Assembly: GCF_003065425.1 (NCBI RefSeq) | Contig: NZ_CP026949.1 | Coordinates: 868,001-932,000, forward strand | Length of the DNA stretch: 64,000 bases | Source: Mycetocola zhujimingii | GTDB lineage: Bacteria; Actinomycetota; Actinomycetes; Actinomycetales; Microbacteriaceae | Direction of reading: 5' to 3' | Shown here: in pieces, positions 8,124-16,137 of the stretch | Numbering within the stretch: position 1 is the stretch's first letter | Layout: every line of letters begins with the position of its first letter | Notes under the pieces: model-generated | The model's input: the letters and a program-made list of their open reading frames with translations, nothing else | The model's database searches: none | Told to the model about the DNA's origin: nothing | Made by a program: the position numbers and the translations under genes

Positions 8124-8663
8124 ATGACTAAAGCTGCGCGGGTTCACCTCTCCAAGACGTTTCCGTCTGTGTATGAGAAGCTGGCGGCGCTGTCCACCGA
8201 GGTGGGCCAGGTCGCTCGGGACAACGGGATCGAGCCGCTGTTGTCAGAGCTCGTGCAGATGCGCGCATCCCAAATCACGGGCTGTGCGTATTGCCTTCGG
8301 GTGCACACGAAGAAGGCGCTCGCGCTCGGTGAGACGGCCGAACGGCTCACCGTTCTTCCCGCCTGGCGGGAGGCTGGCCTGTATTCGGAGCGTGAGCGTG
8401 CTGCGCTTGCTCTGTGCGAAGCGATGACGCTGATTTCGGATGGTCATGTCTCGGACGAGGTATACGAGGCTGCGAGAGCCGTGTTTTCCGAGAAGGAGTT
8501 TGCCGCACTCTCCTGGGTGATCGTGTCGATCAATGCGTTCAACCGGGTCGCGGTGACGAGTCGCTATCTGGTTGATCCGCTGCCTGCCGAATCGGCGGGC
8601 GCGGCTCACCCCGATTCACCCGACAATCACGCCGAAGCGCCCGCAACCCAACCCGCTCCGTAA
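8124..8663 (+). CDS. Carboxymuconolactone decarboxylase / AhpD-like protein
   Basis: A 179-residue protein with the alkylhydroperoxidase core ITGCAYCLRVHTKKA; Cys54, Cys57 and His61 make the CxxCxxxH redox motif of AhpD relatives. The family reduces peroxides or peroxiredoxins, often with an unknown electron donor. The domain covers about residues 10-150; the tail is disordered (proline/alanine-rich). The ATG at 8124 follows CATGAT by 6 nt, and no ribosome binding site is present. It is a monocistronic gene by spacing. Confidence 0.88.
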   Translation: MTKAARVHLSKTFPSVYEKLAALSTEVGQVARDNGIEPLLSELVQMRASQITGCAYCLRVHTKKALALGETAERLTVLPAWREAGLYSERERAALALCEAMTLISDGHVSDEVYEAARAVFSEKEFAALSWVIVSINAFNRVAVTSRYLVDPLPAESAGAAHPDSPDNHAEAPATQPAP

Positions 8664-8742
8664 GAGGTCAGGCCGGAGGGCCCGACAGTCACGCCGGAGC
8701 CCACTGGGAACCGGCTGGGGACCCGCTCCACTCTCTGGTGGT

Positions 8743-8761
8743 TAAGGTAAGGCTTGCCTAT
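8743..8761 (+). promoter_or_regulatory. IdeR/DtxR-type iron box
   Basis: TAAGGTAAGGCTTGCCTAT agrees with the 19-bp IdeR/DtxR consensus TWAGGTWAGSCTWACCTWA at nearly all positions. It lies 12 nt before the SIP-domain gene start, overlapping the likely promoter, so iron-dependent repression is expected. Confidence 0.85.
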
Positions 8762-8773
8762 ACTGAGAGGGAC

Positions 8774-9247
8774 ATGACAGTACAGCGCCGCATCGACCAC
8801 GCCGGTCACAGGGTGAATGAATCGAACCACAAACACCGTGTTCAGTTCCTGATTGCCGGTGACGAATCGTCCCTTCCCGAGCTTGAGGCGGTGCTGTCGA
8901 CTCTTCCGCTGTGTGCAACCGGCCGGGTGTTCGTTGAGGTCGAATCCGAGGATCAGATCGGTTCGCTGGATGTTCCGCCGCGCATGACGGTGACGTGGTT
9001 GCCTCGGTCGCGTCGTTCGGGCGCTCCTGGGTCCGGTGCCGGTTGTGCCCAGGGTGAGGCCTTTTCGCGGGCTGTTCGGGCGTGGGCCGGCGAGATGCTG
9101 TGCAGCGATCCCGAAGAGGCGCACATTTGGCTCGGTGGTCACTATCGCGGTGTTGCTGAAGCTCACGATTACCTCACGACCTCTCTGGGTGTTGCACCCG
9201 AGGTGATTCAGACGCCGCCGGCGTACCGTCTGGGCGTTTCGCACTAG
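8774..9247 (+). CDS. Stand-alone SIP-domain protein (siderophore-interacting, C-terminal domain)
   Basis: A 157-residue protein corresponding to the C-terminal, NAD(P)H-binding half of siderophore-interacting ferric reductases: FLIAGDESSLPELEAVL at about 25-41, then VFVEVESEDQI, and HIWLGGHYRGVAEAHDYL near the end. The usual N-terminal FAD-binding domain is missing. An in-frame GTG exists at 8738 but would place the iron box inside the gene; the ATG at 8774, preceded by GAGAGGGAC, is preferred. The iron box makes a role in iron release from siderophores likely; it may need a separate flavin partner. Confidence 0.85.
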   Translation: MTVQRRIDHAGHRVNESNHKHRVQFLIAGDESSLPELEAVLSTLPLCATGRVFVEVESEDQIGSLDVPPRMTVTWLPRSRRSGAPGSGAGCAQGEAFSRAVRAWAGEMLCSDPEEAHIWLGGHYRGVAEAHDYLTTSLGVAPEVIQTPPAYRLGVSH

Positions 9248-9311
9248 CGTCCCCGGTCTGGTCCGGCGACATATACCAGGTCTCCATAGTCCCTCCCGCC
9301 ACCGGCGCGAC

Positions 9312-9317
9312 CATAAT
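9312..9317 (+). promoter_or_regulatory. -10 box of a leaderless promoter (aldo/keto reductase)
   Basis: CATAAT, then GGACCC and the ATG at 9324. Confidence 0.5.
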
Positions 9318-9323
9318 GGACCC

Positions 9324-10154
9324 ATGGATCCCCGCGTAGTTCCCGCCCTCACCCTCAACGACGGCCACCGCATCCCCCAAGTGGGCTTCGGAGTGTACAA
9401 GGTTCCTCGGGAACGAACAGCGGATGCCGTCGTGACCGCCATCGGGAACGGCTACCGGCACATCGATACCGCCACTCTCTACGCCAACGAAGCGGAGGTG
9501 GGAGAGGGTGTTCGCCGCTCGGGAATCGCCCGCGACGAGATTTTCGTCACCACCAAGGTCTGGAACACCGACCACGGCTTTGACGAAACCCTCCGGGCAT
9601 TCGACACCAGCATGCGCCTGCTCGGCCTTGACGTCCTCGACCTCTACCTCATCCACTGGCCCGCGCCGAGCCAGGACCGCTACGTCGACACGTGGCGCGC
9701 ACTCGAGCGCCTCCAGGCCGACGGCCGGGTTCGATCCATCGGCGTCAGCAACTTCCACCCGCACCACCTGGAGCGGCTCTTCGCAGAAACGGATGTCGTC
9801 CCAGCGGTCAACCAAATCGAACTGCATCCGTGGCTCCCGCAGCAGGCGACGCGCGAATTCAACGCGGCCCACGGCATCCTCACCGAGGCATGGTCGCCGC
9901 TCGCGCGGGGTCGCGTGATCGGGAACCCGACCCTCGACGCCGTCGCCGACAAGCACGGCGTCTCCGCAGCGCAGGTTGTGCTTCGCTGGCACGTACAACT
10001 CGGCAACGTGGTGATCCCGAAGTCGGTAACTCCCGAGCGGATAGCCGCCAACATCGACCTGTTCGGGTTCAAACTCGACGACGAGGACCTCGCGAATATC
10101 GCGACCCTCGAGTCAGGAGAGCGCACCGGTCGAGACCCCGACGATCTGGACTGA
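9324..10154 (+). CDS. Aldo/keto reductase, 2,5-diketogluconate reductase type
   Basis: A 276-residue NADPH-dependent carbonyl reductase with the full catalytic tetrad Asp48, Tyr53, Lys78 and His111 (GYRHIDTATLYANEAEVG, VTTKVWN, LYLIHWP). IPKSVTPERI near residue 229 is the NADPH phosphate-binding stretch. The length and motifs match the AKR5-like bacterial enzymes that act on methylglyoxal and keto-sugars. It begins 6 nt after a CATAAT box, suggesting a leaderless message. It is convergent with the flavin monooxygenase gene; the 73-nt gap shows no terminator-like hairpin with a T tract. Confidence 0.93.
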   Translation: MDPRVVPALTLNDGHRIPQVGFGVYKVPRERTADAVVTAIGNGYRHIDTATLYANEAEVGEGVRRSGIARDEIFVTTKVWNTDHGFDETLRAFDTSMRLLGLDVLDLYLIHWPAPSQDRYVDTWRALERLQADGRVRSIGVSNFHPHHLERLFAETDVVPAVNQIELHPWLPQQATREFNAAHGILTEAWSPLARGRVIGNPTLDAVADKHGVSAAQVVLRWHVQLGNVVIPKSVTPERIAANIDLFGFKLDDEDLANIATLESGERTGRDPDDLD

Positions 10155-10227
10155 CGCGGCGACCAGCGTCGGCACCAGCGGCAACCTCGGTCAACAAGCC
10201 CGCGGGCACCCTCGGCAACGGCGCGCG

Positions 10228-11265
10228 CTAGCCCAGCTCGGCGCGCACCTGCGGGAGCACCTCGGTCGCGAGCAGCTCGATCGACCGCAACACCTGTGGG
10301 TGGGGGAGACCCGACCAGTCCATCTGCAGTGCGTGCCGATCGTGCGCGAGATGACCGTGCAGCGCAATGATCTTGTCGGCCACCTCGTTCGGGCTTCCCG
10401 CGAAAATCGCGCCCCGGCGGGCCGTCTCGGTGTCGAACCCCAGCCTGCTCGGCGCCATGAAACCGCGCTCAGCCGCAATCGCCGTCATCGACCTGTGCCA
10501 GTACGGGAAGAACGTGTCCTTCGCTTCCTGGCTCGTTTTCGCCACAAAGCCCGGGCCTGAGACGGCGACTTTGAGGTCGGATGCCGCGTGGCCGGCCGCC
10601 GCTCCCGCCTCGCGATACAGCCGGGCACGTGGCGCGAACTGCTCGGGCGATCCACCGATGATGGCGTAGTTGATCGGAAGCCCGAGATATCCGGCGCGCA
10701 TCGACGACTCAGGGTTTCCTCCGGTGGCGATCCAGATGTCGAGCTTGCCCGAATGAGGCCGGGGCAGGATGAGCGCATCGCTCAGCGCGGGCCGGTATTT
10801 GCCGTGCCAGGTCACCCGCTCATGTCCGTTGATCTCGAGCAGGAGCCCGAGTTTCTCCTCGTAGAGTTCGTCGTAGTTGGCGAGGTTGGCGCCAAACAGC
10901 GGAAACGACTCAATGAATGACCCGCGACCGGCCGCGATCTCTACCCGGCCTCCCGTGAGGAGATCGATCGTCGAGTATTGCTGGAACACCCGGACCGGGT
11001 CTTCCGTGGAGAGCACGGTCACCGCGCTCGAGAGCCTGATGTTCTTCGTCACCGAAGCCGCCGCCGCGAGCACTGTCGCCGGCGAGGTGATCGAGTACTC
11101 CGGGCGGTGGTGCTCACCGACCCCGAACCAGTCGAGGCCGAGCTCATCGGCCAGCCTGATGCGCTCGATCGTATTTCTGAGCTGCTGTTCGGCGGACTCC
11201 AGCTGCCCGGACTCGGGGTTCAGCGCGATATCCCCGAAGGTATAGACGCCCAGCTGCATGCTCAC
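10228..11265 (-). CDS. LLM-class flavin-dependent oxidoreductase
   Basis: A 345-residue luciferase-like monooxygenase. LDWFGVGEHHRPEYSITSPA (about 44-63) and GGRVEIAAGRGS (about 105-116) are typical flavin- and substrate-pocket segments of the alkanal-monooxygenase-like group, and the ATGGNPESSMRAG region fits the fold. These enzymes use reduced FMN or F420; which one cannot be decided here. The GTG at 11265 is preceded by AGGAAGAGGG; an ATG two codons later is an alternative start. No linked flavin reductase is visible. Confidence 0.88.
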   Translation of the reverse strand: MSMQLGVYTFGDIALNPESGQLESAEQQLRNTIERIRLADELGLDWFGVGEHHRPEYSITSPATVLAAAASVTKNIRLSSAVTVLSTEDPVRVFQQYSTIDLLTGGRVEIAAGRGSFIESFPLFGANLANYDELYEEKLGLLLEINGHERVTWHGKYRPALSDALILPRPHSGKLDIWIATGGNPESSMRAGYLGLPINYAIIGGSPEQFAPRARLYREAGAAAGHAASDLKVAVSGPGFVAKTSQEAKDTFFPYWHRSMTAIAAERGFMAPSRLGFDTETARRGAIFAGSPNEVADKIIALHGHLAHDRHALQMDWSGLPHPQVLRSIELLATEVLPQVRAELG

Positions 11266-11321
11266 GAGCCCTCTTCCTGTTGCACGATCATCCGCGACGC
11301 GATCGCCCGCGACGCAACGGA

Positions 11322-11360
11322 CACGAGCACGAACTCAGCCACGGGCACGAACTCAGCCAC
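11322..11360. repeat. Two 18-bp direct repeats
   Basis: GCACGAACTCAGCCACG occurs twice with an 18-bp period in the gap between the flavin monooxygenase and the HEXXH-protein gene; a third degenerate unit follows. Confidence 0.6.
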
Positions 11361-11375
11361 GATCACGTCAGCACC

Positions 11376-11843
11376 TCAGTGTTCGTGGGGGGCGGTACGG
11401 CCCGCAGCGGGACCGGTGGCGGCACGAGAACCGGAGGGATTCCCCGCGGCCACGCGTCCGGCGGCGGTGCGCCCAAGGCGAGGACGCCGGATGTAGCCGC
11501 CCTTCTCGAGCCCCGCCTCGATCTCGAACCGGTTCTTGAGCGGATCCCGCCCGGCGAAGAAGTACAGGATCGGGAAAATCATCCCGTATCGCTGCCACTG
11601 CTCCTTGTGCACCGCCTCGTGTTCGAGCACATCTGCCGACACATTCCGGTCGGTGAGGTAACACCCGCCGACACACGATCCGCCTCGACCAAAGGTCCAT
11701 TTCGGCATCCCGGTGAAGACGAAGAGCCCGTTGCGGCGCGTGATCTTTCCCGTCGACCAGATCGAGCCCCAGACGAAGCCGACGGTCGTCGCGTACCAAT
11801 AGCCGACACGGCTCACAAGCGAATTCGAACCCACGCCCGTCAC
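11376..11843 (-). CDS. Hypothetical protein with HEXXH motif
   Basis: A 155-residue protein. VLEHEAVHKEQWQRYG contains HEAVH, the zinc-metallopeptidase HEXXH pattern, and NRFEIEAGLEKGGY about 27 residues later supplies acidic residues where a third gluzincin ligand would be. Two weakly hydrophobic stretches (VGYWYATTVGFVWGS and FPILYFFAG) suggest membrane association. The last 35 residues are Ala/Gly/Arg-rich and probably disordered. The gene overlaps the flavoprotein gene upstream by 4 nt (11840-11843), so it is cotranslated with it. No substrate can be proposed. Confidence 0.75.
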   Translation of the reverse strand: MTGVGSNSLVSRVGYWYATTVGFVWGSIWSTGKITRRNGLFVFTGMPKWTFGRGGSCVGGCYLTDRNVSADVLEHEAVHKEQWQRYGMIFPILYFFAGRDPLKNRFEIEAGLEKGGYIRRPRLGRTAAGRVAAGNPSGSRAATGPAAGRTAPHEH

Positions 11844-13267
11844 TCTCCGGTCCGGTAGGTCTCGAGCAGCCGAAGCCAGATCTCACTCATCGTCGGGAAC
11901 GCGGGCACCGCGTGCCACAACCGGGTGAGCGGCACCTCACCGACGACCGCGATGGTGGCTGCGTGCAGCAGCTCCGCCACATCCTGTCCGACAAAGGTCA
12001 CCCCGAGCGCAACGCCACGGTCCTCATCCACCACCATGCGCGCGTGGCCCTCGTATCCATCGGCGTGGAGACCCGAACCCGACACAGCACCGAGGTCGTA
12101 GTCGACGACGCGCGTGCGATAGCCGGCCTTCTCCGCCGCGGCAGCGGTGAGTCCAACCGTCGCCACCTGCGGCTCGCTGAAAATCACCGATGGCACGCGT
12201 TCGTGGTCAGCGGATGCCGCCAGGTCACCCCACGGTTCGGCGACGGTTTCAGGGTTGGTCACGCGGGCGGCGATCGCCTTCCCGGCGGCCCGGCCCTGGT
12301 ACTTGCCCTGGTGGGTGAGGAGCACACGGTGGTTGACGTCGCCCGCCGCGTACAGCCAGCCGCCGTCCACTCCGTCGACACGGAGCGAATCGTCGACGTC
12401 GATCCAGTCGCCCGGTGTGAGCCCGACGGTCTCGAGCCCGATGTCTGTCGTTCGCGGCGTGCGGCCGGTCGCGACGAGAACCTCGGTGGCCGTGACGGTT
12501 TCGCCGGAATCCAACTCGATGACCGCCCGGCCGTCGTCGTCGCGGCTGACTCCGACGGGTGCGCCGTGGAGGACAGTGGCGCCGTCGGTGCGAAGCCGCG
12601 TCATCACCGCTTCGCCAGCGAACGGTTCGAGTCCTGACAACAATCCACTTCTGGCGATGACGGTCACCGTCGACCCGAGTGCGATGAACGCGGTCGCCAT
12701 CTCGGCGGCAACCACTCCACCGCCGATGATGGCGAGCGACTCCGGCACCTCCTTGACGCCCGTCGCGTTGCGGCTCGTCCACGGTTTCGCTTCGGCGAGG
12801 CCGGGAATGTGGGGGATCAGCGCCTCGGACCCGGTGCACACGGCGACGGCCTGCCTGGCCTCGAGAAGGACTGTCTCGCCGGCATCCGTCGTCACTTCGA
12901 CGGTGCGCACTCCGGTGAGCCGGCCGTGCCCACGGACGAGGTCGATCCCCGCGCTCTCGAGCCAGGGCAGTGAACCGGTGTCGTCCCAGTCGCTCACGAA
13001 CGAGTCGCGTCGCGCGAGCACCGCAGCGACATCGAGCGGCCCGGTGACGGACTGCTTCGAGCCGGCCACCCGCAGCGCAGAGTCACGGGCCGACGGCGGC
13101 CGCAGCAGCGCCTTCGAGGGGATACAGGCCCAGAACGAGCAATCGCCGCCGACAAGTTCGCGCTCGACGATCACGCACGTGAGGCCAGCTTTCGTCGCGT
13201 AATCAGCGACGTTCTCACCCACCGGTCCTGCCCCGAGGACGATGAGGTCGTACTGCTTCTCAGTCAT
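11840..13267 (-). CDS. NAD(P)/FAD-dependent disulfide oxidoreductase
   Basis: A 475-residue flavoprotein of the dihydrolipoamide dehydrogenase / mercuric reductase family. GAGPVGENVADYA (12-24) binds FAD; Cys43 and Cys48 in GGDCSFWACIPSKA form the redox disulfide; IIGGGVVAAEMATAF (about 180) is the NAD(P)-binding motif; the C-terminal His in HAVPAFPTMSE is the catalytic acid-base of the partner subunit. The FWACIPSK variant is typical of uncharacterised actinobacterial members rather than the E3 component. The ATG follows a TAGCCT box by 6 nt. Confidence 0.9.
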   Translation of the reverse strand: MTEKQYDLIVLGAGPVGENVADYATKAGLTCVIVERELVGGDCSFWACIPSKALLRPPSARDSALRVAGSKQSVTGPLDVAAVLARRDSFVSDWDDTGSLPWLESAGIDLVRGHGRLTGVRTVEVTTDAGETVLLEARQAVAVCTGSEALIPHIPGLAEAKPWTSRNATGVKEVPESLAIIGGGVVAAEMATAFIALGSTVTVIARSGLLSGLEPFAGEAVMTRLRTDGATVLHGAPVGVSRDDDGRAVIELDSGETVTATEVLVATGRTPRTTDIGLETVGLTPGDWIDVDDSLRVDGVDGGWLYAAGDVNHRVLLTHQGKYQGRAAGKAIAARVTNPETVAEPWGDLAASADHERVPSVIFSEPQVATVGLTAAAAEKAGYRTRVVDYDLGAVSGSGLHADGYEGHARMVVDEDRGVALGVTFVGQDVAELLHAATIAVVGEVPLTRLWHAVPAFPTMSEIWLRLLETYRTGE

Positions 13268-13273
13268 GACCCG

Positions 13274-13279
13274 AGGCTA
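13274..13279 (-). promoter_or_regulatory. -10 box of a leaderless promoter (flavoprotein)
   Basis: TAGCCT on the minus strand, then CGGGTC and the ATG at 13267. Confidence 0.5.
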
Positions 13280-13305
13280 CCGGTCACCACCCACGCTGCG
13301 GAATG

Positions 13306-14121
13306 TCAGCGCGCGAGTGCTCCAATGATTCGCAGGATCGTGGGCAGGTCATCGACCGCTCGTTCGGGACTCGACGGCGCGAAGCCGCAGATTGTGGCAC
13401 CCGCGAGTTCGAACGAGCCTCGGACGGCCCCGATGAGGTCAACGAGGTGTGCCGCAGGGAGGCCGAACGGTTCAGCCCACGATGTGCCCGCGATGTCAGC
13501 GGGGTCGAGCACATCGAGGTCGATGTGAATAAAGACCTTCGATGCTCCGGATGCCGAAACCGCCTCGATCACGGATTCCGGCGTCCAGTCGTCGACAGAC
13601 AACATCCGGATCGAACGTTCCTCGATCACGGCCTGCTCAGCATCGTCCATCGAGCGTGCACCGAGAATGACGACCTGTGACGGATCGAGCGGAGCGGTGG
13701 ATGCCAGCTCGGGAATACCTTCGCCGAGCAGCGAGCGCAGCACCATGCCGTCGAATGAACCGGATGGTGACGACACGGCGTCGTTGAGGTCGGTGTGGGC
13801 GTCGATCCACAGGACGCAGACATCGCCGTCCGCGGCCGCGTATTCGACCGAGCCAAGGGCAACAGCGCACCCTCCGCCGATCGTGATCACCGGCGAGGTC
13901 GCCTCGCGAAGAGCGGCAAGCTGGTGCTCGCGGACGGCGAGGAGCGACGAGAGCCGGTGCACCCCGGTGTCGAGTGATTCCCCGGCTTCAACGGGGACCT
14001 CGACCCGAACCGTCGCCGTGGACGGCAGGTCGCCGCGAATCGCGTCGGCGCCGTCGATGAGTCGCATCGCTCGGGAAGAACCGGAACCTTGCCACGAAGG
14101 CACCACCATGAAAGTCGCCAT
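13306..14121 (-). CDS. Arginase/agmatinase-family protein with altered first metal-ligand motif
   Basis: A 271-residue ureohydrolase-fold protein. DAHTDLND (Asp107, His109, Asp111) and FIHIDLDVLDP carry the metal-binding Asp/His residues, but the first motif, normally GGDHS, reads GGGCA with Cys85 in place of the His ligand and Gly in place of Asp. The family hydrolyses guanidino compounds using a Mn2+ pair; the altered ligand leaves the activity uncertain. The ATG at 14121 follows GATACT by 6 nt. No arginine-pathway neighbour is present. Confidence 0.85.
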   Translation of the reverse strand: MATFMVVPSWQGSGSSRAMRLIDGADAIRGDLPSTATVRVEVPVEAGESLDTGVHRLSSLLAVREHQLAALREATSPVITIGGGCAVALGSVEYAAADGDVCVLWIDAHTDLNDAVSSPSGSFDGMVLRSLLGEGIPELASTAPLDPSQVVILGARSMDDAEQAVIEERSIRMLSVDDWTPESVIEAVSASGASKVFIHIDLDVLDPADIAGTSWAEPFGLPAAHLVDLIGAVRGSFELAGATICGFAPSSPERAVDDLPTILRIIGALAR

Positions 14122-14281
14122 TTTCTTAGTATCGGGTAGCGCATCCCGTTTTGCCGAGACCGGTGCGCTTTCCGGTGTGTTGCCCGGCGCACTACCCCGT
14201 GTGTTGCGCGGTGTTTCGTCGACGTACGGTATTTCCTCCCGGGAGAGGGCACAATGGAATCACAACCCGAAGGAGGCCGCC

Positions 14282-15028
14282 GTGTCTGACGCTGCTGCGC
14301 GCCTCGTTGTTGTCGAGGTCACCACTCGCCGCGAGAACGCTCCCGCGTATGACGCATACGTTCGGACCATGATCGACCGGGCCGCCCAAGAGGCACGCGA
14401 GACGGGCTGGGATGTCACCCAGTTGTCTGCTGCCGATCTCGGAGTAAGCGGGCTGCTCGACGCGGCCGACTCCGCAGACGCCATCATCGTCATGGGCGGC
14501 GAAGACATCGATCCGCAGTTCTACGACGGCGAACGGGGTTACGAGGGCGAAAGCTACCACTTCGAAATTGCGGATGCCGCGCAGATCGAACTTGTTCGTC
14601 GCGCCGCCGCGACGCGCACGCCGGTGCTCGGCATCTGCCGCGGGCACCAGATCATCAACGTCGCGCTCGGCGGCACTCTGCTGCAGCACGTTGAAGCGCC
14701 GGGACACCGCGTCACCGATCTTCCCGTCGAATACGCCCTAGTCGAGCACCCGGTCCGGCTCGAGCGCGGGTCGAGGATCGCTGAGCGCTTCGGTCGCGAG
14801 CACATCCTCGTGCAGAGCGCGCACCACCAGGTCGCCGACCGGCTCGGCGATGGGCTGATCGCTGTGGGCTGGGCTCTCGACGGTCACATCGAAGCCATCG
14901 AACACGAGTCGCTGCCCATCACCGGCGTGCAGTGGCACCCCGAGGGTCTCCTCGCGCCCACAGGGCAGCTCCGTGTCCTGCTCGACGGCCTCGCGGCCGA
15001 GACCCGGGCTCAGCTGCAGCGTTCCTGA
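14282..15028 (+). CDS. Gamma-glutamyl-gamma-aminobutyrate hydrolase family (peptidase C26)
   Basis: A 248-residue class I amidotransferase-fold hydrolase. Cys119 in LGICRGHQ is the nucleophile; His219 and Glu221 in GVQWHPEG complete the triad. Members cleave gamma-glutamyl bonds, for example in putrescine degradation (PuuD). No Puu neighbours are present, so the substrate is open. The open frame extends about 600 nt upstream over the arginase gene, but the GTG at 14282 is preceded by GAAGGAGG at 6 nt spacing and gives the family N-terminus, so it is chosen. Confidence 0.9.
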   Translation: MSDAAARLVVVEVTTRRENAPAYDAYVRTMIDRAAQEARETGWDVTQLSAADLGVSGLLDAADSADAIIVMGGEDIDPQFYDGERGYEGESYHFEIADAAQIELVRRAAATRTPVLGICRGHQIINVALGGTLLQHVEAPGHRVTDLPVEYALVEHPVRLERGSRIAERFGREHILVQSAHHQVADRLGDGLIAVGWALDGHIEAIEHESLPITGVQWHPEGLLAPTGQLRVLLDGLAAETRAQLQRS

Positions 15029-15042
15029 CCTGCCGCGTCACC

Positions 15043-15096
15043 GGCATCCGTTCACCGCGCCCGACCGTCCAGCCGCGGGCATCCGTTCACCGCGCC
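15043..15096. repeat. Two direct repeats, 35-bp period
   Basis: GGCATCCGTTCACCGCGCC occurs at 15043-15061 and 15078-15096. Both copies start with the GGCATCC heptamer that is frequent throughout the window. Confidence 0.8.
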
Positions 15097-15216
15097 TCAC
15101 CGTCGCGCTGGCAGAAGGAAAACGCGCCGAGACACGGATGATTCTCGCGCCGTCATCCTTCTGCGGGCACTTTGTCCTTCTCTGGCGGTGACGACGGATG
15201 CCGCAGCGCACGGTTA

Positions 15217-15283
15217 ACAGGGAATCGCACGGTTATCAGGACCGGTCGTTGAGAACCTGCCTGATAACCGTGCGATTACCTGT
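15217..15283. repeat. Large intergenic hairpin (dispersed palindrome family, copy 1)
   Basis: Two 24-bp arms (15217-15240 and 15260-15283) pair with a single mismatch round a 19-nt loop; the perfect core is AATCGCACGGTTATCAGG against its complement. A related half-site, GCGCACGGTTAACAGG, lies just upstream. The arms are about 85 percent identical to the hairpin at 29423-29489. There is no T tract, so it is not a plain terminator, although it lies between convergent genes. Confidence 0.85.
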
Positions 15284-15314
15284 CAATCCCGCGAGCTACG
15301 CGGCGGGTGAGGTG

Positions 15315-16097
15315 CTACTCACCCGGCGTGTACGGAGCGCCCTGTGTCACAGCCGGCGCACTGGGCTTCGCTGAGACCGCGGGGGAGCCGCCTGACTTCA
15401 ACTCGGCGAGCCGTGCCTCGACCTCGGTCATTTCGCCGATGTCCTCGAGCGACTCGAACTGGGCGTCGAGGCTCGAGGCCGCGAGCTCCTGCTGGCCACG
15501 GACCTTGGCTTCTTCGCGACGGATCTTGTCTTCGAACCGGCTGACCTCGCTGGTCGGGTCCATGATGTCGATGCTCTTGACGGCATCCGCGACCTTCTTC
15601 TGGGCCTCGGCGGTCTTCGAGCGGGCGATGAGCTCGCTGCGCTTCGACTTGAGCTGCTCGAGCTTGCCCTTCATGCCATTGAGGCCGTTCTTGAGCTGGT
15701 CGACGACCTGCGTCTGCGACGCGATCTGCGGCTCGGCCATCTTCGCCTCGTTCTCGGAGGTGATCTGGCGCTGCAGGGCTACCTTCGCGAGGTTGTCGAA
15801 CTTGTCGGCGTCTGCGCTGTTGCCCGCCGCACGGTATTCGTCTGCCTTGCGGCTCGCGGCGAGTGCTTTGTTGCCCCAGTCGCTTGCCGCACGCACGTCT
15901 TCGGCGTGGTCTTCCTCGAGGAGGCGCAGGTTTCCGATCGTCTCGGCGATGGCGCTCTCGGCCTCAGCGATGCTGTTGGTGTAGTCACGCACCATCTGGT
16001 CGAGCATGAGCTGCGGGTCTTCTGCCTGGTCGATGAGAGCGTTGATGTTCGCTTTCGCCAGCTGGGCGATGCGCCCGAAGATTGACTGCTTGGTCAT
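15315..16097 (-). CDS. PspA/IM30 family protein
   Basis: A 260-residue membrane-associated coiled-coil protein of the ESCRT-III-like PspA/Vipp1 family. It opens with MTKQSIFGRIAQLAKANINA, the amphipathic helix that binds membranes, followed by LIDQAEDPQLMLDQMVRDY and long heptad-patterned helices to about residue 240; the tail is Pro/Ala-rich. Members stabilise the cytoplasmic membrane under stress. The frame is open further upstream, but the ATG at 16097, preceded by GGAAGAA, gives the family start. It follows the TPM-domain gene by 40 nt and is likely cotranscribed with it. Confidence 0.95.
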   Translation of the reverse strand: MTKQSIFGRIAQLAKANINALIDQAEDPQLMLDQMVRDYTNSIAEAESAIAETIGNLRLLEEDHAEDVRAASDWGNKALAASRKADEYRAAGNSADADKFDNLAKVALQRQITSENEAKMAEPQIASQTQVVDQLKNGLNGMKGKLEQLKSKRSELIARSKTAEAQKKVADAVKSIDIMDPTSEVSRFEDKIRREEAKVRGQQELAASSLDAQFESLEDIGEMTEVEARLAELKSGGSPAVSAKPSAPAVTQGAPYTPGE

Positions 16098-16137
16098 AGT
16101 TCTTCCTTCCGATCGATTGATGTCATGAAGCGAGCCG

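Noticed and set aside
6798-8147. Long antisense frame (449 residues) opposite the amidase
   Set aside because: It is the shadow frame of a GC-rich gene with clear amidase motifs; its composition is Arg/Gly-rich and has no motif or binding site.
15217-15283. Simple intrinsic terminator
   Set aside because: There is no T tract and the arms recur at 29423-29489 between divergent genes, where no terminator is needed.
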